Assembly (NCBI GenBank): GCA_031216915.1
Contig: CM062295.1
Span: 180,930,927-180,994,926, forward strand
Source: Pictodentalium vernedei
Taxonomy: Eukaryota > Mollusca > Scaphopoda > Dentaliida > Dentaliidae
Reading direction: 5' to 3'
DNA: 64,000 nucleotides
The notes below the pieces were generated by a model, which had not been told where the DNA came from, ran no database searches, and worked only from the letters and a program-made list of their open reading frames with translations. The translations under genes were made by a program, and so were the position numbers. The first letter of the stretch is position 1. Each line of letters opens with the position of its first letter. Positions 20,746 through 31,112 of the stretch are shown piece after piece.

Positions 20746-21445
20746 AATCAGTTGGGATTAGAATTAAAAAACTACAGACTTAAATAGGCATGTAGTAGTC
20801 AAGATGCTGCTTCTTATGTAATAATTTTAATCTAAGACTCCAATCTAGACGAAAATGTCCCAGCTGTAAAATTATTGAGGGTGGGGATCACACCCCACAA
20901 AGCCCCTTTGATGAGCTCATTCCAGTTAGTGGTCACGTGAAATGGTTTTGTTGAATTTTTTTCTTCTGCACAATTTGTATATCAAGTGGCAGATGCAGCA
21001 GATTTTTGGGTAAGGTTATTCAATTGCTAGGTGGAACCCAGGTGTATGTTGTCCACTCGCAAAAAGTAAATATTGCAGGTATGATGGTGTGCAAGAGTGA
21101 TAGCCTGCATTAAAATCAAAAGACTGTTTTTGACATTTTGTGTATTTTCATTGCAATTAAAACTTGCTTTAACACTGCAAAGCAAATAATAAAAAATATT
21201 ATTTCCAAATGCAACAAAATACAGCATTTTGATTGGCTGAGAGGTACAGTGTAACGTACAATCCACAGTATCTTTTTTCTACACTGTGGTTAACCACGGT
21301 GTAAAAACAAGAATACACAATAGCAGGGTATATGGCTAAAAAAGTACCCATTTTTAATTATTAATTCATACCTTCAGCTTGGTTATGTTAGAACAAAAAT
21401 AAAAATTCAGGAAATTTAATATTTATATGTAATAAAATATTACAG

Positions 21446-21498
21446 ATATGGATGTCATTGGAACTGGCTCATTGAGCCAGTTCCAATGACATCCATAT
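21446..21498. repeat. Perfect hairpin, 25-bp arms, 3-base loop
   Basis: ATATGGATGTCATTGGAACT with GGCTC, loop ATT, then the exact reverse complement. A perfect arm with a tiny loop suggests recent origin. Confidence 0.9.
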
Positions 21499-21600
21499 TT
21501 GTCTGGTTTTATTGAGAAACAAATTGTACAAATTTTCTGCCAGTTTTTCCCACAATTTAGGTTAAAGTATTAAGTCCACCAAAATTCTTGGAAATAAATC

Positions 21601-21739
21601 TGTTATCCTTGTGTTTTCCAGGTTGTATGGGAATTTACACCGGTCTGGGAACTCATGCACCCTTTGACTTTGCCTCAGGGTGTATGTGTTCCCAAACCGG
21701 TGTAAATTCCCATACACCCTGGAAAACACCAGGATAACT
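21601..21739. repeat. Inverted repeat, ~65-bp arms
   Basis: The left arm (21601-21665) contains GTATGGGAATTTACACCGGT. The right arm (21675-21739) contains ACCGGTGTAAATTCCCATAC. Arms are roughly 90 percent identical with a loop of about 9 bases (TGACTTTGC). Confidence 0.8.
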
Positions 21740-22586
21740 AATAATACCTGCTGTTTTTTGAGGATGTATCAGAATTCTCTCATTTGTGACTGCAAGGAAA
21801 TATAAGTTTTTACCTGCATCTTTGATAACTTATATGACATCTTATATTCCGTGTGGGAACCTTGGGAAGTGAAGCAAAGGTTGTTTAGGCCTAAAAAAGT
21901 TAAAATTCTGTTTCTCAGGCCCTCCTGCATGGTTCTTTTGACTGCCGCATGTTCTCTTTTGATAACCAATGCAAACTTTAAAAAAATAAAGATTAGGCTG
22001 AAAAAAAAATACAATTGATTCTCAGGCATCACCCCATTGAAAAAAATTACCTACATTCGATGTTTTTATTGACATTTTGAAGTTGGTACCTGAAGTCATT
22101 TAGTAGCTGATGAACGTGTCACGCGTTTCCCATCACACGAAATTAGAGGCAACCAAAAACGATCGATTTGAAATTGATAAATCATTCCACTGATGAATAT
22201 AGGCTATAACTCTTCCTTTAAATAAAAAGATCTCTAGAATAACAATGTGTCTTATGATAAAAACATCCAACGACCACTTCCTTTTGCAAATCTACACTGG
22301 AAAAAGAATTGATAATAAAATAACCTGGTCATTTCAAAAATCGGAACAGACCCTAAAATGAAACATAAACTAAAAACTAAGCAATTCTAACTGCTGCTAA
22401 TGCAACCTTGGATACATCACAACTCTGCTAAACATACTATAGGTTTTCAGAATAGCTGATAGATAATCATTAGACAATAAATTCAAGATTTGTTGGAAAA
22501 CCTTTGACTTTGTTTCGCTCAGTTATCCGCTATTAGGGCAGGTATCATGTGAGTTCGTTGCAATACCAGTTCGGCCCAGGTAACTT

Positions 22587-22840
22587 CTAAATCTGTGAGT
22601 TCTGTTTTTGTATCTGTATTTTTACATCCAAATAACCAGCCTTTTTACAGTTCTGTGGCATGAATCTTACATTCCTTCCTAGAAAGCTGAACATGGATTT
22701 ATCTTTCTTTGAGATCTTGTTGATGTGGGTTGACCATTTTAGGTTATTTAAAATTCCCAAGCCAATGTAAGGGTTGTTTTCCACCTGTCCAAGTGTCTCA
22801 TTATCTTAAATTTACTGTACTTCCTCCGTATACTGAACAC
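22587..22840 (-). pseudogene. LINE reverse transcriptase, C-terminal fragment
   Basis: The minus strand reads NNPYIGLGILNNLKWSTHIN and SFLGRNVRFMPQNCKKAGYL. These match the thumb region of LINE reverse transcriptases, where 'LGV.I..DLKWSTHI' is usual. It continues the fragment at 29406-29760. Together they are one old LINE split by the transposon 22844-29402. Confidence 0.75.
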
Positions 22841-23128
22841 ATATAGCGGGGGAGGAATTCGTCACATACAGGTGAATTGTGCACTTGGTGATACCTTCTT
22901 GAAATTTGGCACACTGTTAGTGTAGGCTATGAGGTTCTCAAAAACGATCGGCTACAAGTTGACACCGACCGGTGGCGACCAGTAGCGGCACAATCCAAAA
23001 TGGCCGCCAGCGGCTGAAGGGAACCTCCTTTTCGACGGTCTACCGACTATACATCTGATTGTAAGGGCGCGAAAGTGAACTCTGATCCACGCACGTGTTG
23101 GAAACAGACGTGGGAGATGATGTAGAAT

Positions 23129-23477
23129 AAAACGAGATTCTCTATACGGACGCATCAATTTCTTGGAACTTGAAAAGAGCGTTGTTTCTCCGGGATCAGC
23201 GTCATTCAGGCAAACCTGAATGACGCTGATCCCGGAGAAACAACGCTCTTTATGAAGCAGTCTCTTTGCCATACAATCTCTTGTTTGGCGTAATTCCGCA
23301 AGCAATTCTGATTTGTCTGTCGAAATTAATTCGAGAACGCGATTGTTCACAAAAATCATTCACAGAATGAGTGAGAATCCTCTTCGTGTACGGACTAGTA
23401 CTGACTGGGAACGTTGTTGCTTTTGCCAGCAAGACAGTTCCAAGAAATTGATGCGTCCGTATAGAGAATCTCGTTTT
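23129..23477. repeat. Inverted partial duplication of the transposase 5' end
   Basis: The 41 bases 23129-23169 are the exact reverse complement of 23437-23477, inside the coding region, so both strands encode KKLMRPYRESRF. Between them, 23175-23250 is a perfect hairpin with 36-bp arms (AAGAGCGTTGTTTCTCCGGG...) and a CAAA loop. A transcript starting upstream would fold on its own 5' coding sequence. Confidence 0.85.
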
Positions 23478-26400
23478 CATGACGCCTATAAAGCTATTGA
23501 GGAAGACATAACGCGCTTCCTAGATAATGGCGTTGAGCTTCCATATAATTTGACCATTGATTGTTTGATGAGAGAGAGTGATGAGTGTATGTCGATGTCA
23601 CTGTTGACGAATAAGGCAATATATCATAAGACATGCCGTGACAGTATTCGGACTCACATCGTACAGCGCGTGCTACACAAGCGAGAGCGAAATGAGGCAG
23701 TGGCATCCTGCTCCACGCTGAGTCCTAAAAGAACACGGACAAGTTTTGAATCTGGCTGTGACAGGAAACTGCCCCAGTGTGTTTATTGTCACAAACGCGA
23801 AGGTGACAGCAGTGAGCCTATTTGCAGATCAATGTCTGATAACAATAAACTCAAAATTATGGCAAAGGAAGCCGAGAACTGGGTTGTTTTTTCTCGGGTC
23901 AATGCAGCATTTGATTCCGCTGCTAGTGATCTTTACTATCACAAAACCTGTTATTGTAAGCTTGCCAATGAAGCACGAGCGGCTAAATCTAAAAAGTCGA
24001 AGAACGCCGAACATTCCGCGTCAGGCCTGCCCTATGACCCTCTCGTTATGGCAGAGCTCATAACATTTGTTGAACACAACGATTCCGCGATGAAGCTTGT
24101 CGATCTCAAGAATCTGTACAGTCGGAGGTTGAAGCAAGTCGGTTCTGATTGGCTTAGTGAAGAAATACATTCCACTCGATTCAAAGAACATTTGTTGCAG
24201 AAATTGGGCGATGGCTGGGACGCCTTCACACAGGGTAGAGATGTGTTTATTTCAAGTAGGTTTCGAGTTGGCTCCTTGTTGTCCGAATCTTTAACTCGTA
24301 TAGTGTCTGAGGAAGAGGCAAAAAAGATAGTTGATGTGGGTCTTCTTCTGCGTAAACACATACTCATATCTCAAGCTCCTTTCACGGGATCATTTTCATC
24401 TTATTGCTTGAGCGAGCCTGTACCCAACTCACTCCTGACTCTTCTTAGAGTTCTACTTGAGGGCACATGTAGTATACAGAACTTAGGCGATGATGAGACT
24501 GTTAATGCCAAGACTCGAGTGGCTTGTACTATTTCACAGATGTTGATCAGCAATTCAGCGAAACGCTCCGAACATGCACAAAATGTTCACCAGAGACGTG
24601 ACAGAGAAACTCCAATGCCTCTTTATGTGGGTTTGAAGTTGCATGCCCATGATCGTATGAAAAATCTTATCAGAGATTTTCATCAAATGGGACTCTCTGT
24701 CTCTTATGATCGCGTAATGGATGTTCGCAGGAGTTTCGCGAGAGCTGTTTCACTGCGGTTCAAGAACGAAGGTGTTGTAGTCCCAGCTAACTGCAAACGT
24801 AATGTTTTCTCGATAGGAACCACTGATAACATTGATGTATCTGGTAGATCTGATATGCATGGTACGTCCATCACACTCATTGGTCAACTGAGCAGGGACA
24901 ATGTGGGTACTGATCCCCCACCACTGAGTTTAGATGTTCCAGAAGACACACAAATTGAACTCCCAGACGACTATGCATTTGTTCCTTTCGTTGAAGACTT
25001 TGGTGGGGACATCAGGCTTGAATCTCCAGATGAATGTAATGTACGGCCCAATGAATATGCAGATTTGAACGTGGGAGAGAATGACTGGTTGTCTCATGTG
25101 TCACAGATCAGCAATAAAGGGAAGGTTGATGGCAGCTGGCAGCTTGATGAAGTCCCTGTGACCTTTTCAGGCTTCTTTTCAAAACATGAAGATCAAGACA
25201 ATGTCAAACCTCGTGCAGTTATTGGGGTATTCCCTGTTTTCAGTGAGCAGAAAGCGGACTCACTCAGTATGCAGAAGCATGCTATGTATGTGGTCAGGGA
25301 AGCTACTGCTTTCGTAAACCCCGGCCAGATACCTGTCATTGAAGGTGACTGTCCGTTGTATGCCAGGCAGAAAAAATGTCAATGGCTGTTCCCAGAGGAG
25401 ATAGGTGAGGATCGAATGGTGTGTATGATTGGATTCCTGCATCTTGAAATGTGCACCCAAGAAGCTGGTGGTAAGCTTATGGGTGGTTCTGGTTGGGAGC
25501 GAATGTTTCACCTCGCAAAGATATTCACACCCGGTGTAGCATCATCCCTACTTGGTGGGAAACATGTCAAGAGGACGCGACAGGCATATCTTCTCACTCT
25601 AGCTTGGCTTGAGATCCTCAGAAAGAATGCTTATGAGATTTACTGTCAGCAGACTGGGCCCCATGAGTCATTTGAAATGTGGGAACAGAGGATTCTTTCA
25701 CAATCTCCAACTGCGCGCTATTGGGGTGAAATCGTTCGGAACTTTCTCTTGACAAGCTGTCAATTCGTTCGGAACCAACGAATCGGTAACTGGCCTGGTA
25801 CACTGTGTTCTATCGATGAGTTGTGCAGTTACTTTTTTGCCCTAGGACATACAAATTATTGTCGGTGGGTCCCCGTATTTCTGAGAGACATGTCTCAGCT
25901 ACCCAGGCGGCATCCTTCAATCCACAACAAATTCATGGAAGGCCATTTTGTGGTCCAGCGTAGTGAGAGGAAGTTCAGTATGATGGGTTTAGATCAGAGC
26001 CAAGAACATAGTATCCAACTACTCAAAGAAGACAGTGGTCCAAAAGGTCTCTATGGCCAGGCTGAAGAGAAAGTCGTTATTGAGCTTTCAAGGTCAGAAG
26101 TTCTGCGTGTTATAGATGAGTATGAATATGCAAGTTTCCACACAACATCATCAGATAACACGGAACACCCGGAAAGTTCGGTATCAGAGCAGAAAAAATT
26201 TCTGAATCAATTGAAATCTCTCCTCGATCTGGTGAATCAGGGACTCATTATCAACCCTTATGATGAAACTAGTGGTCAGCTGGTGACATTAGATACTGGT
26301 GAATATATGGACCCCGAAGTTAGTAAGAGTTTACGGTCATTACCCGAAAGGGGCAAGCATTTATATTCCACTTTCTTGAAGGAAAGGCTTGTGGAATGCA

Positions 26401-27971
26401 CCGTACCCCTGAATGATGTTATTCCCAAGGCAAATATATATACCTTCCTTAACCCACCCCCAGCCAACCTGGACAAAGGCCGAGACAAACTCATGTCAAG
26501 TAAAGCAACTGCCGCAATAGTTACCCAGATGTTCGTTTCACTGCAAGCCCGGCCTGATTCAAACATGGATGAGTTTTTCATGCACGAGAATGCACGTGAT
26601 CCGCCAGCATTATCCGATAGAGGTAAGCTACGGAGTGGGACAAAATCTCAAATTCTCAATTGTTTACCAGCTATTCCTGCACAAGGGAAGAATTCAGCAG
26701 CTAGACAAGCTTCAGTTGTCATCTTGGATATGCCTGCTGTAGTCCATGTAATCAAACCACAGAAAGCGGATCTGTTTGGAGAATATGCTCGATTGCAATT
26801 ATTGCCATACATCGAATCTCTGATTAACACGAACACCACAAGGGTTGATGCGATCTATGACTGTTACCCCGAAGGCAGTTTGAAGAATCAGACGCGAGCA
26901 AAACGCCTCGGTGAGACAGCAGTTAGGTTGATACGGGTGTCCGAGAACGTCCCTTTACCTAAAGGGAAGAATTGGCAGGCATTCTTGAAAGTTAGTGAGA
27001 ATAAAGACGAATTTTTCAAGTTCCTGTCTGCTGAACTGCTGAAATTAACATCAACATCCGAGTACCAGTTGTTAACGACATCAGGAGAATATGTACTATG
27101 CAATAAGGATGTTAGCTTATGTGACATATCTCCATCGAACCACGAGGAAGCAGACACGCGCATGATGCTTCATCTCAACCATGCAGTCTCACAAGGTCAC
27201 AAAATAGCTTTTCTTCGCATGGTTGATTCTGATGTCGTCATTCTGTCTTTGCACCATTTCGCAACATTCCGTGACCTTGGACTCAGTGAGCTGTGGATTG
27301 GGTTTGGAATTGGAAAGGCATATAAAGATATGCCAATTCATGAGATAGCTTCACAACTTGGACCTGATTACTGTAAGGCCCTGACTTTCTTCCACGCCTT
27401 CACAGGTTGTGATGTAACATCCAGCATGCTCGGCATTGGGAAGAAGACAGGATGGAATGCATGGATGAATTTTCCCGCATCAACTGAAATGATGATAGAA
27501 TTGACTGAGAATCCGCAAGTCTTTTCAGAGGATTCCCCTCATATGCAGCATATCGAAAAACTCACCATACAGATGTACAGTAACAGTTGTGTCAGTACAC
27601 GTGTCAATGATGCGAGACGGCATATGTTCACACATGGCCTTAAGTCTATGGAAAACATCCCGCCCACCAAAGCAGCTCTGTATCAACATGTAAAAAGGGT
27701 AATTCTTGTGTCATCTTTCATTTGGCATCGTGCTCTGCAGAAACACTTATGTGTGCCAGACCCATCACAGTACGGATGGGAGTGGAATCCACGTCTCAAT
27801 ATTCTGGTCCCATTTTGGACTCACCTAGGAGACGCAAGTGCTGCATGTGCACTGATGCTCCACTGTAGTTGTGCCAAGGCCTGCAAGGGCAATTGCAAAT
27901 GCTTGAAAGCTGGATTAAGGTGCACACCTTTGTGTAAGTGTGAAGGTGGCTGTTGTAACAATATTGAGTAG
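23367..27971 (+). CDS. Academ-like transposase with FEN/XPG-type nuclease and CXC domain
   Basis: A single open frame. The first ATG is at 23367 (1,534 residues); the frame stays open upstream to at least 23313. Residues 17-90 hold a possible zinc site (C17, C20, H87, C90), and a second holds C138, C141, H192, C195. The middle (about 250-1150) is unrecognised. Residues 1160-1350 carry, in order, what a FEN/XPG nuclease needs: Asp1165 in VDAIYDCY, Glu/Asp in HEEADTR (1259-1265), Asp1287 and Asp1289 in VDSDVVIL, and GCDVTSSMLGIGKKTGW (from 1347), which resembles the G-D-Y...G-I-G-x-K DNA-binding turn. Residues 1500-1532 are a cysteine-rich CXC (tesmin/TSO1-like) domain (CSCAKACKGNCKC). Academ transposases of the XPG-bearing lineage are the best fit. 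No frameshift is seen. Inferred role: excision and insertion of its own element. The family call is from motifs only. Confidence 0.7.
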   Translation: MSENPLRVRTSTDWERCCFCQQDSSKKLMRPYRESRFHDAYKAIEEDITRFLDNGVELPYNLTIDCLMRESDECMSMSLLTNKAIYHKTCRDSIRTHIVQRVLHKRERNEAVASCSTLSPKRTRTSFESGCDRKLPQCVYCHKREGDSSEPICRSMSDNNKLKIMAKEAENWVVFSRVNAAFDSAASDLYYHKTCYCKLANEARAAKSKKSKNAEHSASGLPYDPLVMAELITFVEHNDSAMKLVDLKNLYSRRLKQVGSDWLSEEIHSTRFKEHLLQKLGDGWDAFTQGRDVFISSRFRVGSLLSESLTRIVSEEEAKKIVDVGLLLRKHILISQAPFTGSFSSYCLSEPVPNSLLTLLRVLLEGTCSIQNLGDDETVNAKTRVACTISQMLISNSAKRSEHAQNVHQRRDRETPMPLYVGLKLHAHDRMKNLIRDFHQMGLSVSYDRVMDVRRSFARAVSLRFKNEGVVVPANCKRNVFSIGTTDNIDVSGRSDMHGTSITLIGQLSRDNVGTDPPPLSLDVPEDTQIELPDDYAFVPFVEDFGGDIRLESPDECNVRPNEYADLNVGENDWLSHVSQISNKGKVDGSWQLDEVPVTFSGFFSKHEDQDNVKPRAVIGVFPVFSEQKADSLSMQKHAMYVVREATAFVNPGQIPVIEGDCPLYARQKKCQWLFPEEIGEDRMVCMIGFLHLEMCTQEAGGKLMGGSGWERMFHLAKIFTPGVASSLLGGKHVKRTRQAYLLTLAWLEILRKNAYEIYCQQTGPHESFEMWEQRILSQSPTARYWGEIVRNFLLTSCQFVRNQRIGNWPGTLCSIDELCSYFFALGHTNYCRWVPVFLRDMSQLPRRHPSIHNKFMEGHFVVQRSERKFSMMGLDQSQEHSIQLLKEDSGPKGLYGQAEEKVVIELSRSEVLRVIDEYEYASFHTTSSDNTEHPESSVSEQKKFLNQLKSLLDLVNQGLIINPYDETSGQLVTLDTGEYMDPEVSKSLRSLPERGKHLYSTFLKERLVECTVPLNDVIPKANIYTFLNPPPANLDKGRDKLMSSKATAAIVTQMFVSLQARPDSNMDEFFMHENARDPPALSDRGKLRSGTKSQILNCLPAIPAQGKNSAARQASVVILDMPAVVHVIKPQKADLFGEYARLQLLPYIESLINTNTTRVDAIYDCYPEGSLKNQTRAKRLGETAVRLIRVSENVPLPKGKNWQAFLKVSENKDEFFKFLSAELLKLTSTSEYQLLTTSGEYVLCNKDVSLCDISPSNHEEADTRMMLHLNHAVSQGHKIAFLRMVDSDVVILSLHHFATFRDLGLSELWIGFGIGKAYKDMPIHEIASQLGPDYCKALTFFHAFTGCDVTSSMLGIGKKTGWNAWMNFPASTEMMIELTENPQVFSEDSPHMQHIEKLTIQMYSNSCVSTRVNDARRHMFTHGLKSMENIPPTKAALYQHVKRVILVSSFIWHRALQKHLCVPDPSQYGWEWNPRLNILVPFWTHLGDASAACALMLHCSCAKACKGNCKCLKAGLRCTPLCKCEGGCCNNIE

Positions 27972-29241
27972 TATACTGTCATGTTAGGACCAGTCATCTC
28001 CTATTCTGGTATTTTTTTTTTCCATTTTCGGCCAGTTAACACATGTCATGTTTCTAGTTGAGTTGATTTTGCTAACAAATGTTCATCCCATGTGGCTTGC
28101 TACATTGTCCGGGGTATAGGAATACAGTTTTAGATTTCGGAAAATAGTCTGTTATTTACTGCACAAGACGGTGTTAATTCATGCATAGCATGATACAATA
28201 TCCCCAACTATTTTGCCTCTGTACAACAGTTGATACCTTCGTTCACCCGTGTGTTCATCTATGGTATCCTTGTCTTTCTCTGGCCATAGGCCACATGTGA
28301 CTAGTCAGTTCCTACTCCATAGCAAATCAACTTGGAAATCCTTCATCTTGTAGCGCACTCATGTCTCAATGAATCCATACCTGAGTTGATCTAATAAATC
28401 TAACGTAAGGTATCAAATTGCCATACCGGATCATATTTCGATAAGTTATTCGCTAAAACATTTCGACCACTCATCGACATCAAAGGTCATGTTTTGGCTC
28501 CCAGTGGTGGCTATATCTCTATATCCCTGGTAAAGTAGCATACCATGAGGGATGGGCATTAAGTGTCGGCAACATTAATCCTGACTTGGAACACACCACA
28601 TCTTAACTGGCCGAAAATGAAGAATACTACTTGTAGTCAAAAAATATTCCTGTACCTCGAATGACTGCAAACATACACTCACCCCTTCTAGTCCCATTTT
28701 GCCAATGTTCTATACTGGCAAGATAACATTGTATAATTAACAACGGGAACTAATGCATCCCGAGTTCATTCCAGCACTGCCCTTGCTGGCAGACGTGTCG
28801 CTATGGTGTTGAGATTGAACCAGAACTCCTCTAGAAATTTGATAGTTTTATTTTCTTAGAAAATAAATCTATCGAAAATGCCGGAAGTTGAGAATAGACT
28901 GTCACTTTAATTGGATTATCAAATGTCCAAGTATCCCCACTGCTGCATACTATCGAGTACCCTTGTTCATGTGTTGACAGGAATCTCTCATACCATGTTC
29001 ATTTGACCATTGCATTCCCGAGAAACATTCAACACTAATTTATCTACGGACGGACGATCATACTGACAGTCAGACACACAGACGCACACATCGACGGAAA
29101 TTCTGATCCCATTATCCATTAATCTTCCCCCCAACTTGTTCCAAGGGCTTCACTCCATCATTCACATCAATTACAGCACATGTATGGTGTTAGGTTTGGA
29201 GCTTCAGTTGTGCGATCGGCGAAAATAGCTTTTTTTCGATC
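27972..29241. other. 3' noncoding part of the Academ-like element
   Basis: No supported gene. ACGGACGGACG occurs near 29046. A 3' exon or second gene is not evident, as frames are short. Confidence 0.6.
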
Positions 29242-29405
29242 CGCTTGGCGGCCATTTTGGATTTCGCTGCTAGTGGTGGCTAGAGGATGGTGCCAACTTG
29301 TAGCCGATCGATTTTGAAATCTCTGATGCCTACCCTTACATCATGCCAAATTTCAGGAAGGTATCACCAAGTGCACAATTCTAGCGAATTCCTCCCCCGC
29401 TAATA

Positions 29406-29760
29406 GCAATTCTTTGAGTTTTAATTTCATTCCCCAGTTGTTCGCTCATTCTTCTAAGTTTATCAGATCCTGCTGTAGTTTTAACTGGTGTTTTGGTGTT
29501 CTTCATTTGTCTCTAAAGTGAACAGTCATCCACAAACTAACCCACTGTAGATGTTACACAGTCTGGTAGGTTGTTGATATGACAGAGAAGCAGTAGAGGT
29601 CCAAGGATGGTCCATAACGGCAATCTAGAGTCAACATCAGTATCACTTGAAAAGCTTCCCTCCAAAATCACCTTCATCATTTTTCTAGTAGAAATAAACT
29701 TGGGCTGGATTTGTGAGTTTGGCCAAAATTATTTTGTTAACCCTTAGCCCTGGAAAGTGT
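29406..29760 (-). pseudogene. LINE reverse transcriptase, central fragment
   Basis: The minus strand reads TILGPLLLLCHINNLPDCVT and then FVDDCSL, the decayed forms of 'GPLLF..YINDLP' and 'FADDC.L'. In-frame stops are present. It precedes the fragment at 22587-22840 in protein order. The Academ-like element inserted between them. Confidence 0.75.
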
Positions 29761-29881
29761 GTTCGGCCTATCTAAAAGTGAATTCCCCTGAGAGTTATTG
29801 TTTCAGGGGCGTAGTTATAACCAGTAACAAAGACATTTTAAAAAGTATTAGTGAATTCAACCCACATCTTAATAACCTGCA

Positions 29882-30451
29882 GTACGTTTCCGTAGTCAAT
29901 CTGGATTAATCAAGATTAACTACGCATGCGCAGTATGGTCAGATTGATGCTTATTGAAACAAGCTATAATCTAGTTTATTAATACGTCCAATCCTTCTCG
30001 AAAAGTGAATTGGGTTTCAATCCTGACATGCGCAGTCAGTAAATCTATATTTGTTGACACGAAAATACAGAAATGAATGGTAGGGGATTCTAAAGATATT
30101 AAAACATTAGTAACTTGCGACAGTGCAATCCTACCAATGAATTTTGAGTTATTAAAAATTATATCCACATTTTAATTATACTGCATTCTACAAAAGCCTT
30201 AATTTTTATTATTATGCGACTTATTGAAATTAAAATTTAAAATTTTGTTGGACTTTAATTTAAATTTTGTGAAAATATTAAATACAGTGTAGTTGAAATT
30301 GAACGGATTTTACGGTATACCAGGGGGGGGGGGGGAGACGAAGAAAAATTCTGAAAACCGATTGAAATACATATAGGTCGTATCCGTGAAGAAGTTAATC
30401 GAAATCTGGATTATCAATCTCGATTAATCCAGATTTGCGACGGAAACGCAC
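29882..30451. mobile_element. MITE with CGTTTCCG ends
   Basis: Left end GTACGTTTCCGTAGTCAATC then TGGATTAATC. The right end, reversed, reads GTGCGTTTCCGTCGCAAATC then TGGATTAATC. The interior is very AT-rich and has a poly-G tract near 30324-30336. No clear target duplication was found, so the superfamily is open. Confidence 0.5.
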
Positions 30452-30660
30452 CCCTGGATTGGTCTATGATCTCACTGCCTCACTGAAAAGAAGGGGTGGC
30501 TCCAAGGGAAAGTCAGTGGGGACTGCAGTCCTCTCATCAGAGGGACCACCCCCACCCCCCACACACACACACACTTCCAGGGAACTCTTCTGTTTTATTA
30601 TATGTTTTTTTGGCTACACCCCAGCATCTGTATAACAGTTATATTTTGCCTCTCCTGAAC

Positions 30661-31112
30661 CTTTTAGCTCCTATGGGAGCCCAAATTTTAACTTAATGCG
30701 ATATGAGGAAATGTTTTTAAAAGTTCTCTTCTTCAGATCCACCAGTCAGAATCCTGCCATATTTGGTATACAACATCTTGGTGGGGGTGGTGGGGGTGGG
30801 GGAGATAGGGGCAGATTCAAGTTTGTTTACACATATTTGGGCTCCCTTTTTTTTTGGGGGGGGGGGGGGTGCAGTTACTAGTGACATAACAACCCTTGGA
30901 AGTTTGGTAATGCTTGTCTACAGCTGAAAGAGTTGGAAACAGTCAGGAAGACCTATGATAATCATCTGACATGGACACCAGAGTTGTGAATAATTTCATG
31001 ACTTCATTCCTCTGTAGTGTTGATGAACCATGACTATCTGAATGTCACCCAAAATACTTCTTTGAACCACTTTGTCAGGTGCTTAATTAAGGCTCCTTGG
31101 GGCCTCTTGTTT
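30661..31112 (+). mobile_element. Pearl-like element, 3' part
   Basis: One unit of the body recurs (TGGGAGCCCAAATTTTAACT, ATATGAGGAAATGTTTTTAA, ATTTGGTATACAACATC), with a poly-G tract at 30858-30870. It ends with the family tail CTTTGTCAGGTGCTTAATTA then AGGCTCCTTGGGGCCTCTTG. The 5' head is absent. Confidence 0.6.

Larger units (their letters stand above)
20421..22530. other. Noncoding stretch with snapback hairpins
   Basis: No convincing gene. It carries three strong inverted repeats, listed separately. CCAATCTAGACGAAAATGTC (20840) recurs almost exactly at 63355, so part is a dispersed repeat. Open frames here are short and contradicted by the inverted repeats. Confidence 0.5.
22844..29402 (+). 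mobile_element. Academ-like DNA transposon with long terminal inverted repeats
   Basis: A 6,559-bp element. The left repeat (22844-23012) begins TAGCGGGGGAGGAATTCG. The right repeat (29242-29402) ends with its exact reverse complement. Both share GTGCACTTGGTGATACCTTC, TGAAATTTGGCA, CGATCGGCTACAAGTTG and AATCCAAAATGGCCGCCA across about 165 bp. The 3-bp direct repeat ATA at 22841-22843 and 29403-29405 flanks it, and Academ elements duplicate 3-4 bp. The element interrupts a LINE whose halves lie at 22587-22840 and 29406-29760, which confirms both borders. One large gene fills the first two thirds. 27972-29241 is noncoding. Confidence 0.8.

Noticed and set aside
22952-23359. 135-codon minus-strand frame upstream of the Academ-like gene
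   Set aside because: It comes from the inverted repeat of the transposase start and the terminal inverted repeat, and has no independent motifs.
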